Shown: positions 8,491 to 14,667 of the stretch, one piece after another | Layout of the letters: each line of letters starts with the position of its first letter | How positions within the stretch are numbered: the first letter of the stretch is position 1 | Assembly (NCBI RefSeq): GCF_900454895.1 | Contig: NZ_UGTA01000001.1 | Span: 1,054,001 to 1,118,000, forward strand | Direction: 5' to 3' | Length of the DNA stretch: 64,000 bases | From: Phocoenobacter uteri | GTDB lineage: Bacteria > Pseudomonadota > Gammaproteobacteria > Enterobacterales > Pasteurellaceae | Notes under the pieces: generated by a model | The model's database searches: none | Seen by the model: only the letters and a program-made list of their open reading frames with translations | Told to the model about the DNA's origin: nothing | Position numbers and translations under genes: made by a program

Positions 8491-9361
8491 CGTTCGCCCC
8501 CGCTTGCTGTCTGTTCAATCGCTCAATGGTTTCAGGAGATAAATTTAATTCTGTTCCGATGAAGTCGCTATCATCATCAAAATCAATCTCGTTGTTTGGT
8601 TTTGAATGCTTAAAATCATCTTTCACAGCAAACAACCCTGTCCACGAACGAGCAACAGACTGCTGTAATACCGCCACAGCATTGTTGAAATTGCCATCGC
8701 TATGTTTTTCTAAATCCTTCAAGCACAGTTCAACCGTTCGCTTAGTTTTAATCGGTGCATTTTTTGCTTTTCGCATTTGGCAATAATCAATCCACGAATC
8801 ACGATCAACAAAATCAGGTAACTCAACCGTTTCAGGATTAAATTTTTGACAAGACGATTTTTTACCTTTGGGGGGTAGGGGGGGATTCTTATCATTGATA
8901 ATATTATTATTGGTTATATTATTTGTCGGATCTATTTCCGAGATTTTTCGGATTTGAATCCGAGTTTTTTCGGATTTATTTCCGAGTTTTGGGGTATTAT
9001 TCGGAACTATTTCCGAGTTATTCGGATTTGAATCCGAGTTACTTGGATAAAATTCATTCCATTCTTTACCTTTTTCGGTCAATCTAATTAAATCTTTTGA
9101 GCCTTTTTTGATATAAACAATCAAGCCCTTTTTAGCCAAATCTTTAAAATGACGATAAACTGTGTCAGATTTAGAATAGAACAATGGTAACTGAGCAATA
9201 ACCTCATTTCTTGATACCCAGTAAAATACTTCGTTATCTTCATAGATAGGTTTTGCCCAAGAGCTTGCTTGGTTTAACAAATCAAATAAAGCACCTTGAT
9301 TCGCATTTAAGCCCCAATCAACGCATTTTTGGTTATTTATGTATGTGCTAAATCTCATCAA
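8477..9361 (-). CDS. Lambda O-like replication initiator
   Basis: A 294-residue protein. The N-terminal 100 residues form a winged-helix unit (VSRNEVIAQLPLFYSKSDTVYRHFKDLAKKGLI). A low-complexity hinge rich in Ser, Asn and Pro (about residues 106-170) is the coding side of five origin iterons. The C-terminal domain (about 175-294) would contact the P-like loader. An initiator with origin repeats inside its own gene, followed by P, is the lambda arrangement. Sequence similarity to O itself is weak, so the call rests on architecture. Confidence 0.8.
   Translation of the reverse strand: MMRFSTYINNQKCVDWGLNANQGALFDLLNQASSWAKPIYEDNEVFYWVSRNEVIAQLPLFYSKSDTVYRHFKDLAKKGLIVYIKKGSKDLIRLTEKGKEWNEFYPSNSDSNPNNSEIVPNNTPKLGNKSEKTRIQIRKISEIDPTNNITNNNIINDKNPPLPPKGKKSSCQKFNPETVELPDFVDRDSWIDYCQMRKAKNAPIKTKRTVELCLKDLEKHSDGNFNNAVAVLQQSVARSWTGLFAVKDDFKHSKPNNEIDFDDDSDFIGTELNLSPETIERLNRQQAGANDENL
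8890..9038. other. Phage replication origin with five iterons and AT-rich element
   Basis: Five copies of a 16-bp near-palindrome, CGGATTTGAATCCGAG or variants such as CGGATTTATTTCCGAG, start at 8927, 8949, 8971, 9002 and 9023. Spacings of 22, 22, 31 and 21 bp put them on one DNA face. An A+T-rich stretch (about 8890-8926) abuts one side as a probable unwinding element. The array lies inside the O-like gene, as in lambda ori. Confidence 0.85.
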
Positions 9362-10107
9362 GCCACCTCACTTAAAAATTCACTAAATTTATTGATAAAA
9401 TAGGCTTGCCCTTTGCCTGTTATTTTTGGTGTTTTCTGAATAACAGGAAAGCCATCACTATCTTGTCTTGTTGATTCTTTAACTTCGATTAGAGATAAAT
9501 CGATGCTGTATTGCGTTGGTAAGTTATAGCTTGAACCTTTACGCTTAATTAAATAGCCATTCTCACGCAACCACTCAAATAGTTTGTTTTGACCTATTTT
9601 GTAACCTGATTGAGTGATCAATGTTGCAAGTTCACCAATTAAAATAGATGTTTTACTTGCTGAAACACTATCAGCAAAGTGTACTTTTGGTGCTTGTAGT
9701 TCGATCAGGGCTTTCTGCTCTTTATTTTCAAGACTTAACGCCTTATTTTCTTTTACTTGGATCAATAGGTGTTCAAGAGCTTGCTCATAACTTTGTGGTA
9801 ATTGTGGCTGCTGAATTTGATTTTCTAATTCTTGCCAGCGATCAACTAATCTTGCTGTAAACTCTGGCGATAATTGAGCAACCACAATATAAGTATCTCT
9901 TTTCTCTAAAAGGTACTCTTTATAGGTTTGTCCATTCTGTGGGTGGGTGTACACCATTGGTGCATACCCCCTAATAACACTATTTTCAATCAATCTTTCA
10001 ATAGAACGACAAACAACTGTATGTCGATTTTCAACTAGCTCAGCAATTTCACGACTACTCATCGTAAGGCTTGCATTTTCTCTAGTTTTAGGTAATAATT
10101 TGTTCAT
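9358..10107 (-). CDS. Rha-family N-terminus / KilAC antirepressor
   Basis: A 249-residue protein. The N-terminal part (about 10-90: SSREIAELVENRHTVVCRSIERLI, and YKEYLLEKRDTYIVVAQLSPEFTARLVDRWQ) is the Rha phage regulatory domain. A coiled-coil linker follows. The C-terminal part (about 145-245: IGELATLI...NKLFEWLRENGYLI, ITGKGQAYFINKF) is the KilAC DNA-binding domain of phage antirepressors. It overlaps the O-like start by 4 nt. A + strand promoter and terminator bracket its start codon, suggesting control by an antisense RNA. Confidence 0.85.
   Translation of the reverse strand: MNKLLPKTRENASLTMSSREIAELVENRHTVVCRSIERLIENSVIRGYAPMVYTHPQNGQTYKEYLLEKRDTYIVVAQLSPEFTARLVDRWQELENQIQQPQLPQSYEQALEHLLIQVKENKALSLENKEQKALIELQAPKVHFADSVSASKTSILIGELATLITQSGYKIGQNKLFEWLRENGYLIKRKGSSYNLPTQYSIDLSLIEVKESTRQDSDGFPVIQKTPKITGKGQAYFINKFSEFLSEVA
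10071..10098 (+). promoter_or_regulatory. Candidate promoter of an antisense RNA
   Basis: TTGCAT (10071-10076), 16 nt, TAATAA (10093-10098). It points against the antirepressor gene, with a predicted start near its ATG (10105-10107). Confidence 0.45.
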
Positions 10108-10163
10108 TAGGATAATTCTCCGAAAATTCTAATTAGCCACCGTTGCCGCGGTGGTTTTTTATT
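10105..10163 (+). ncRNA. Candidate sar/OOP-like antisense RNA
   Basis: Predicted 55-60 nt transcript from the promoter at 10071-10098 to a + strand intrinsic terminator (CCACCG-TTGC-CGCGGTGG then T6, about 10137-10160). It would be complementary to the start codon and CGGAGAA ribosome site of the Rha/KilAC gene and to the 3' edge of the CII-like gene. No plus-strand gene ends here, so the terminator has no other obvious purpose. P22 sar and lambda OOP are precedents of similar size and position. Confidence 0.5.
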
Positions 10164-10593
10164 GCGTAAAAATTGATACTGTCACTTCAAATGCTTGCAA
10201 TCTTGCTGATTGAGCTTTATGTAACAGCTTTCTTAATTTTTCCTGCTCTGCAGTAGTTAAAACTCCATCTGATAGACATTCTTCTAATGTTGCATCAAAA
10301 AGACCATTGACTGCTCTTTCGTGTAACTGAGCTTGAGATAGCTCAACAAGGTCCAATTGATCAGAATTTGGAACAACAATACTTACTTTCCCTAGTTGAC
10401 GATTGATTTCATCTGACCAGTCGCTGACACCAAATTCACGCTCAATAGCAATCAACTCTTCATCTTTGAATCGCTGTCCTTTTGTCTGATATAAACGATT
10501 ATTTAATTCAGCTTCTGTCATACCAAGAAAACCAGCAACTGCAGAACTACCACCGTTGATTTTCTTGAACATATCTAAAATTGTTTTCTTCAT
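10159..10593 (-). CDS. YmfL/CII-like phage regulatory protein
   Basis: A 144-residue protein with an N-terminal helical DNA-binding region (ILDMFKKINGGSSAVAGFLGMTEAELNNRLYQTKG) resembling YmfL-family regulators, which sit at the cII position in lambdoid prophages. It lies between the Cro-like gene and the antirepressor/replication genes on the same transcript. The C-terminal half is acidic and helical. Whether it activates lysogeny promoters as CII does is inference. Confidence 0.7.
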   Translation of the reverse strand: MKKTILDMFKKINGGSSAVAGFLGMTEAELNNRLYQTKGQRFKDEELIAIEREFGVSDWSDEINRQLGKVSIVVPNSDQLDLVELSQAQLHERAVNGLFDATLEECLSDGVLTTAEQEKLRKLLHKAQSARLQAFEVTVSIFTQ

Positions 10594-10641
10594 AATTTTT
10601 TCACCTTTTTTATGGTTTTCTTTTGGTCTTGTTTTGGTAAA

Positions 10642-10842
10642 TTATTCGTGAAGTGATTTGATAATCTCTTCTACTGTAATAGCTTTATTTGTGGCTTTTT
10701 CAATTTTAAGAAGATATTGAGAACTGATTCCCATACCTCTCAACCAGTAACTTACTGTTGCTTGAGTAACACCGCAGGCTAGAGCTAGTTTTTTTTGAGA
10801 TCCACACATATCAATGGCTTTCTCTATAACTTTATTTTTCAT
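10642..10842 (-). CDS. Cro-like helix-turn-helix repressor
   Basis: A 66-residue protein with an HTH spanning about residues 13-34 (SQKKLALACGVTQATVSYWL), of the YdaS/Cro type. It is divergent from the S24 repressor across a shared operator region, so it is the early lytic regulator by position and size. Confidence 0.85.
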   Translation of the reverse strand: MKNKVIEKAIDMCGSQKKLALACGVTQATVSYWLRGMGISSQYLLKIEKATNKAITVEEIIKSLHE

Positions 10843-10865
10843 ACCCGTACCTTTTCAAAAAATAT

Positions 10866-10942
10866 CTTATAAATAATATAAGGTATTTTATAAGAATTCA
10901 ACAAATTTCTTATTTGAATTTATATAAGTTCATTTATACAAT
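10866..10942. promoter_or_regulatory. oR-like operators with divergent pR and pRM promoters
   Basis: On the minus strand, pR is TTGAAT (10896-10901), 17 nt, TATTAT (10873-10878). On the plus strand, pRM is TTGAAT (10914-10919), 17 nt, TACAAT (10937-10942). CTTAT/ATAAG half-sites at 10866, 10878, 10890, 10909 and 10924 include an inverted pair spanning 10866-10882 over the pR -10. The same half-sites recur at the pL-like promoter near 13330. Confidence 0.65.
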
Positions 10943-10962
10943 TACCTAATAGGAGAAATAAA

Positions 10963-11631
10963 ATGAACACAATCGCAGAAAGATTAGCTTTCATAATGAG
11001 AGAAAGAGGCTTAAAGCAGGAAGCCCTTGCTGAAAAAAGTGAAACGTCACAAGTTACAATTAGTAATATATTGAGCGGAAAAACAAAACAACCTAGAAAT
11101 CTATTTCAATTAGCAACAGCATTAAATGTTGATGTTCATTGGTTGCAAACAGGCGAAGGTGATTACAATTCTTATCCTGATGTAGATGTTATTGAAAAGG
11201 ATAAGGATTATAGTGATGAGTATGTTTCAATAGATTTATATGATGTTAAATTATCAGCAGGTAATGGAGCTGCTGTTATCGAGTGGATTCCAAGAAAATC
11301 AGAAGAGCCTTTGTTATTCCAAAGAGCTTGGTTTAAATCAAAACGTTTATGTCAAGCTGATTGTAAAGCAATGTATGTTCGTGGACATAGTATGTACCCT
11401 GTACTTCAAGATTGGGATACTGTTATAGTTGATACTTCAGATACTGATATTATCGATGGTGAAATATACGCACTTGCTTATAAAAACAACCTCTATATAA
11501 AACAAGTAGTTAGAACGGGAGATAGTGTGGAGCTTATTAGTTTCAATACTGAATATGCTCCTGTAATTATTAAAGAAGATGATTTACCTTACTTACAGGT
11601 TATCGGTAGAAAGGTTTGGCGTGGCGGTTGA
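10963..11631 (+). CDS. CI-like phage repressor (HTH plus S24 LexA-type peptidase)
   Basis: A 222-residue lysogeny repressor. The N-terminal XRE helix-turn-helix (about 13-45: KQEALAEKSETSQVTISNIL) binds operators. The linker has an Ala-Gly cleavage site (LSAGNG, about residue 99). The C-terminal S24 peptidase has the Ser nucleophile in RGHSMYP and the Lys base in YIKQV, so RecA-stimulated self-cleavage is expected and SOS damage should induce the prophage. A good AGGAGA ribosome site precedes the ATG. Confidence 0.92.
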   Translation: MNTIAERLAFIMRERGLKQEALAEKSETSQVTISNILSGKTKQPRNLFQLATALNVDVHWLQTGEGDYNSYPDVDVIEKDKDYSDEYVSIDLYDVKLSAGNGAAVIEWIPRKSEEPLLFQRAWFKSKRLCQADCKAMYVRGHSMYPVLQDWDTVIVDTSDTDIIDGEIYALAYKNNLYIKQVVRTGDSVELISFNTEYAPVIIKEDDLPYLQVIGRKVWRGG

Positions 11632-11682
11632 GCATAGAAGTTATTTGTAGAGTAAATTCATATTTTAATTCAAGGAGACATT

Positions 11683-12747
11683 ATGAGTAATCTTCGCTAT
11701 GTAAAGTTTAGAAATATTGATTTAAACGATCCTTTTTTTGATAGTTTAAAAAATGACTATAAAGAATTCCCCGTTTGGTTTTCAAAAAAAGCCGAAGAAG
11801 AAGCTGGAGCCTTTATTTTCAATAATGATAAAAATAATATAGATGGATTCTTATATTTAAAAAGAGAAAATGAAGAACTAAATGATACATTACCACCATT
11901 ACCTAAAAAACATAGATTAAAAATTGGTACTTTTAAAATAAACCCTCATGGTTCGAGACTGGGAGAGCGATTCATAAAGAAAGTATTTGATGTAGCAATC
12001 ACATTAGGATTTGATGAGATATATGTCACCCTTTTCTCGAAACATCAAAAACTATTAGAGACGTTTGAGAAATATGGCTTTATAAGAAAAGCACAAAAAG
12101 AAACATCTAATGGAGTAGAACTCGTATTGATAAAGAATATATCATTTATTACTGATAATATTCTTAAGGACTACCCCAATATTCCTAGAAAATCTAATCG
12201 CTATATTTTATCATTGTACCCCGATTGGCATTCTCGTTTACTTCCAGACTCAATTCTAAAAACTGAAAACCCTAAACAATTGATACAAGATCTATCTCAT
12301 ACAAATAGCATTCATAAAATATATTTAACAAGAATGTCAGGAACAGAAATGCTTTCTAAGGGTGATACTCTTGTAATTTATAGAACTGCTGAACAAGGTA
12401 AGGCAGCAGAATATAGTTCAGTAGCCACTTCTATTTGTGTTGTAGAAGAAGTAAGAAACATTGATTCATTTTCTTCTTTAAATGATTTCTTAAAATATAC
12501 ATCATCGTATAGCATATTTACAAATTATGAGTTAGAAAGATTTTATAAATCTAAAAAGTATCCTGTTATAATAAAATTCACATATAATATAGCCCTTAAA
12601 AAGCGTATAATAAGAAAAAAATTGATAGAAGAAGTTGGTTTAAATAGAAACTCTTATTGGGGATTCTTAAAAATAAATGAAAACCAATTTAATAAAATAT
12701 TAAAACTTGGAGAGGTAAATGAAAGTTTTATTATCAATAAAACCTGA
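11683..12747 (+). CDS. GNAT acetyltransferase fused to a PUA-like (EVE/ASCH-type) domain
   Basis: A 354-residue cargo protein. The N-terminal half (about 1-150) looks like a GNAT fold: IGTFKINPHGSRLGERFIKKVFDVA resembles the acetyl-CoA binding loop, followed by LLETFEKYGF. The C-terminal half (about 200-350) with KIYLTRMSGTEMLSKGDTLVIYRT and VATSICVVEEVR fits a PUA-like RNA- or nucleotide-binding domain. It overlaps the ASCH gene by 29 nt. The pair sits behind the repressor in a very AT-rich patch, the usual place for lysogenic cargo. No substrate can be assigned; a tRNA-modifying toxin or a defence effector is a possibility only. Confidence 0.65.
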   Translation: MSNLRYVKFRNIDLNDPFFDSLKNDYKEFPVWFSKKAEEEAGAFIFNNDKNNIDGFLYLKRENEELNDTLPPLPKKHRLKIGTFKINPHGSRLGERFIKKVFDVAITLGFDEIYVTLFSKHQKLLETFEKYGFIRKAQKETSNGVELVLIKNISFITDNILKDYPNIPRKSNRYILSLYPDWHSRLLPDSILKTENPKQLIQDLSHTNSIHKIYLTRMSGTEMLSKGDTLVIYRTAEQGKAAEYSSVATSICVVEEVRNIDSFSSLNDFLKYTSSYSIFTNYELERFYKSKKYPVIIKFTYNIALKKRIIRKKLIEEVGLNRNSYWGFLKINENQFNKILKLGEVNESFIINKT

Positions 12748-13090
12748 ATTTGTTGAAAAAATAATTTCTGGAGAAAAGAAATTTGAATTCAGAAAATCAC
12801 TACCAAAAAGAGAAGGAATAAATAGTGTCGTTGTTTATGCCACAATGCCTGTTGGTAAGGTCGTTGGAGAGTTTAGAATTAAACAAACTTTATCTCTTGA
12901 GCCTGAATCATTGTGGGATAAAACAAAAGAACTATCAGGTATCTCAAAATGTTTTTTCGATCAATATTTCTCAAATAAAGTCCTAGCACATGCATTTGAA
13001 ATTGATTTTTTTGAGCCATATCTAGAGCCTAAACATATTTCAGAAGTATTAAAATCTGGCGTTGCTCCACAATCATATTGTTATATTTAG
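12719..13090 (+). CDS. ASCH-domain protein
   Basis: A 123-residue protein opening MKVLLSIKPEFVEKIISGEKKFEFRKS, the diagnostic start of ASCH domains (PUA-like fold, predicted RNA binding). The central VYATMPVGKVVGEF also fits. It overlaps the GNAT/PUA-like gene and has a GGAGAGG ribosome site. A strong terminator follows, so the pair and probably cI form one lysogenically expressed unit. Function unknown. Confidence 0.8.
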   Translation: MKVLLSIKPEFVEKIISGEKKFEFRKSLPKREGINSVVVYATMPVGKVVGEFRIKQTLSLEPESLWDKTKELSGISKCFFDQYFSNKVLAHAFEIDFFEPYLEPKHISEVLKSGVAPQSYCYI

Positions 13091-13111
13091 CAATATATAA
13101 CTTCAAATTAC

Positions 13112-13146
13112 AATAGCTACTACTCCCCTAGTAGCTATTTTTTTGC
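13112..13146 (+). terminator. Terminator after the ASCH gene
   Basis: AATAGCTACTA / TAGTAGCTATT, 11 bp with a CTCCCC-type loop, followed by a T-run. It separates the repressor and cargo unit from the pL-like operon. Confidence 0.85.
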
Positions 13147-13313
13147 CTAAAATTCCTAAATTCTGCAAAATTTCACACAAAACCCGCCAGTAAGAGTTCA
13201 AAAAATACGCAGCCAAACAAATTTCTTAAAATTTTCTAAATTATTTTTCCTTTTAAAATTATATATTTATAATGTTTCTTATGATTTAAACATAAAATAA
13301 TATAAGATTCCAC

Positions 13314-13342
13314 TTGAATAAATATAAGATATCTTATAACAT
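13314..13342 (+). promoter_or_regulatory. pL-like promoter with repressor palindrome
   Basis: TTGAAT (13314-13319), 17 nt, TAACAT (13337-13342). The spacer contains the perfect 16-bp palindrome TATAAGATATCTTATA (13323-13338), built from the same CTTAT/ATAAG half-sites as the cI/cro operator region. More half-sites lie at 13278 and 13302. It would start the plus-strand operon that ends in xis and int. Confidence 0.6.
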
Positions 13343-13375
13343 ATATCGAAACGAAACGCGAGAAATCAAATTTCA

Positions 13376-13388
13376 CGTTCTTTAAAAA
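13376..13388 (+). promoter_or_regulatory. boxA-like antitermination element
   Basis: CGTTCTTTAAAAA, about 35 nt into the predicted pL transcript, resembles the rRNA-leader boxA (TGCTCTTTAACA) bound by NusB/S10. No N gene was recognised, so it may mark a nut-like site for host factors. Confidence 0.45.
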
Positions 13389-13397
13389 TTTAAAACA

Positions 13398-13938
13398 AAA
13401 ACACACCGCTTGCCTATGGTGAGAATGTTAGTAAAAGCGTAGTACAGACCTACCGCATTCAACAGCGTTATGCCCTTATGGGATTACAGACATAACCCAA
13501 GCAGTGTGACAACTCTCCGTCAAGATTAGCAGCGGCAGTGAATCGTGAAGCATAGGCGAGAGAGCTAATGAATTTAACCATTACAACAAAGGGATTTATT
13601 TTTTACTCGTTAAGAGACGCCCTGCTGTAACCAACGCTCGATACAGGGAGAGGTTGGATAAGATGTTTAAGTAGTACATCTAATGGTACAAAGAAGCTAG
13701 CTTTAAGCGGAAAGCTAGTGAGCTGTCTGTATCGTGAATTACGTAAACCACAAGCGTCAATGCGTAATAGACGGAACTCCAATGCCCTTATGGAGTTTGT
13801 GTAATGAAGATAAGCTTTGGGCGAGCGTGTTAAGGTTTTCACGATAAACCAACTACTTACACAATGAGCGGGTAAGCAAAAGGATACGCTAGGCGATTTA
13901 TACCGCTGAGTATGTGGGTTCGAGTCCTATCCCGCTCG
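13398..13938 (+). ncRNA. Large structured RNA candidate, about 540 nt, ending in a tRNA-like domain
   Basis: No plus-strand ORF is present, but complementary segments are dense. Helices: 13402-13412/13498-13508 (11 bp, one mismatch) closing a domain with 13423-13427/13456-13460 and 13467-13472/13491-13496; 13525-13530/13564-13569; 13639-13646/13727-13734 (8 bp perfect) enclosing hairpins 13661-13666/13676-13681 and 13697-13704/13711-13718 (8 bp perfect); 13738-13743/13763-13768; 13775-13781/13791-13797; 13797-13804/13857-13864 (8 bp); then the cloverleaf at 13866. Several hairpins have crossing partners that could form pseudoknots. ATGCCCTTATGG occurs twice (13470, 13782) and TACAGAC twice. 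Size, prophage setting and tRNA linkage recall the ROOL and GOLLD RNAs, but I cannot match a consensus. Confidence 0.6.
13866..13938 (+). tRNA. tRNA-like element 1 (cloverleaf, abnormal anticodon arm)
   Basis: 73 nt with a perfect 7-bp acceptor stem GAGCGGG/CCCGCTC, T8, a D arm AGC/GCT with A14, G18, G19 and A21 equivalents, and a T arm GTGGG/CCTAT with a standard TTCGAGT loop. The anticodon arm pairs only as GGCG/CGCT with an 8-nt loop, ATTTATAC; in canonical register the triplet would be TAT (Ile). No CCA is encoded, unlike the host tRNAs at 22.5 kb. It could be a decayed phage tRNA, a frameshift-suppressor-like tRNA, or a tRNA mimic serving as an RNase P/Z processing site. Confidence 0.55.
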
Positions 13939-13976
13939 CATTCTAAAGTGCTTTTATTAGAGAGTATTCTAGAATG
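13939..13976 (+). repeat. Hairpin repeat, copy 1
   Basis: CATTCTA (13939-13945) pairs with TAGAATG (13970-13976). It directly follows tRNA-like element 1. A related hairpin of similar length follows tRNA-like element 2 at 14499. Confidence 0.6.
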
Positions 13977-13997
13977 ATTAACAGATGGAGATTAAAT

Positions 13998-14396
13998 ATG
14001 AATGCAGATTTTAATAATCTGATAGAAAATATTTTTGCTGATTGTTTAGCAAAAAATACAATAATTTTAGGTTTTAATGATGAATATAAACCAGAGCATA
14101 AAGGAAAATATGTAATCACTGGGTTACAAATGAATAATAGAGATGCGATTACACGTATAGGAAAATTAGTTCAAGTAAGACCTAAATCTGGGGCATTTGG
14201 TACAGAACTGTGTTTGATAAGACACCTTGATGACAGGCTTATTCAACACGAAAATCAATCTATATATCTTATCCCTGAGAAGTACACAAGCACTCTGAAT
14301 GAGTATTTTAAAGATGTTCAAGAAGATGATGCCGATAAAGAGGCATATTCAACTTGTGATGGACAATCCAAATTAGGATTTATAGTAATGGAATAG
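13998..14396 (+). CDS. Hypothetical phage protein
   Basis: 132 residues from the ATG at 13998, chosen because GGAGA lies 6 nt upstream; an in-frame ATG at 13974 falls inside the hairpin repeat and lacks a ribosome site. The protein (MNADFNNLIENIFADCLAKN...) has no membrane segment. It has a central YVITGLQMNNRDAITRIGKLVQVR and a region GTELCLIRHLDDRLIQHENQSIYLIPEKY that looks like a beta-rich domain. I do not recognise a family. It sits between the two tRNA-like elements. Confidence 0.7.
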   Translation: MNADFNNLIENIFADCLAKNTIILGFNDEYKPEHKGKYVITGLQMNNRDAITRIGKLVQVRPKSGAFGTELCLIRHLDDRLIQHENQSIYLIPEKYTSTLNEYFKDVQEDDADKEAYSTCDGQSKLGFIVME

Positions 14397-14407
14397 ATAA
14401 TACCAAT

Positions 14408-14496
14408 GCTAGGGCTAAGCAGAAGCTACATTTTCATAAATTACTTCTTACGAGCGTCAACCACGTAGCTTGAGAGTGCGATTCTCTCCCCTAGCA
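14408..14496 (+). ncRNA. tRNA-like element 2 (tmRNA-like layout)
   Basis: A perfect 7-bp acceptor-type stem GCTAGGG (14408-14414) / CCCTAGC (14489-14495). A perfect T-arm GAGAG/CTCTC (14472-14476/14484-14488) has a 7-nt loop TGCGATT keeping C56, G57 and A58 equivalents. In place of D and anticodon arms there is an unpaired 8-nt stretch and one 7-bp helix AAGCTAC/GTAGCTT (14423-14429/14465-14471) abutting the T arm. Acceptor, open D region, single long helix and T arm is the plan of the tmRNA tRNA-like domain. No CCA is encoded. Confidence 0.5.
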
Positions 14497-14498
14497 AT

Positions 14499-14535
14499 CA
14501 TTCTGAAATGTTTTTAATAAGAGCATTTCACAATG
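14499..14535 (+). repeat. Hairpin repeat, copy 2
   Basis: TGAAATG (14504-14510) pairs with CATTTCA (14524-14530), extended by CATT/AATG at the base. It aligns along its whole length with the hairpin at 13939 and likewise begins 1-3 nt after a tRNA-like acceptor stem. Confidence 0.6.
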
Positions 14536-14562
14536 TTTAAACAATATCAGAGGAACATATCA

Positions 14563-14667
14563 ATGTTTATTTTAGGATTTATCTTTGGAGCAATTGCTGG
14601 AATTGCTACTTTCAATTTTTTAGAGAACTATCAAATTATACCTAAAAAAGGAGGTAACAATGAATAA
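14563..14667 (+). CDS. Small membrane protein
   Basis: A 34-residue ORF (MFILGFIFGAIAGIATFNFL...) with one glycine-rich membrane span and a short polar tail. GAGGA precedes the ATG and the stop overlaps the start of the SPFH gene by 8 nt, so the two are probably translated together. It may be a partner of the SPFH protein; function unknown. Confidence 0.55.
   Translation: MFILGFIFGAIAGIATFNFLENYQIIPKKGGNNE

Noticed and set aside
8866..8886. Two poly-C/G runs (6 and 7 bases) in the O-like gene as a possible phase-variation tract
   Set aside because: They encode a Pro-rich linker, are short, and phase variation of a replication initiator makes little sense.
13603..13842. A 79-codon minus-strand ORF within the structured RNA region
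   Set aside because: It has no ribosome site and overlaps strongly self-complementary sequence; paired helices create open frames by chance on the opposite strand.
13398..13938. A cluster of several ordinary tRNA genes
   Set aside because: Only one segment (13866-13938) has a T loop and acceptor stem in tRNA spacing; the other helices have lengths and positions unlike tRNAs.
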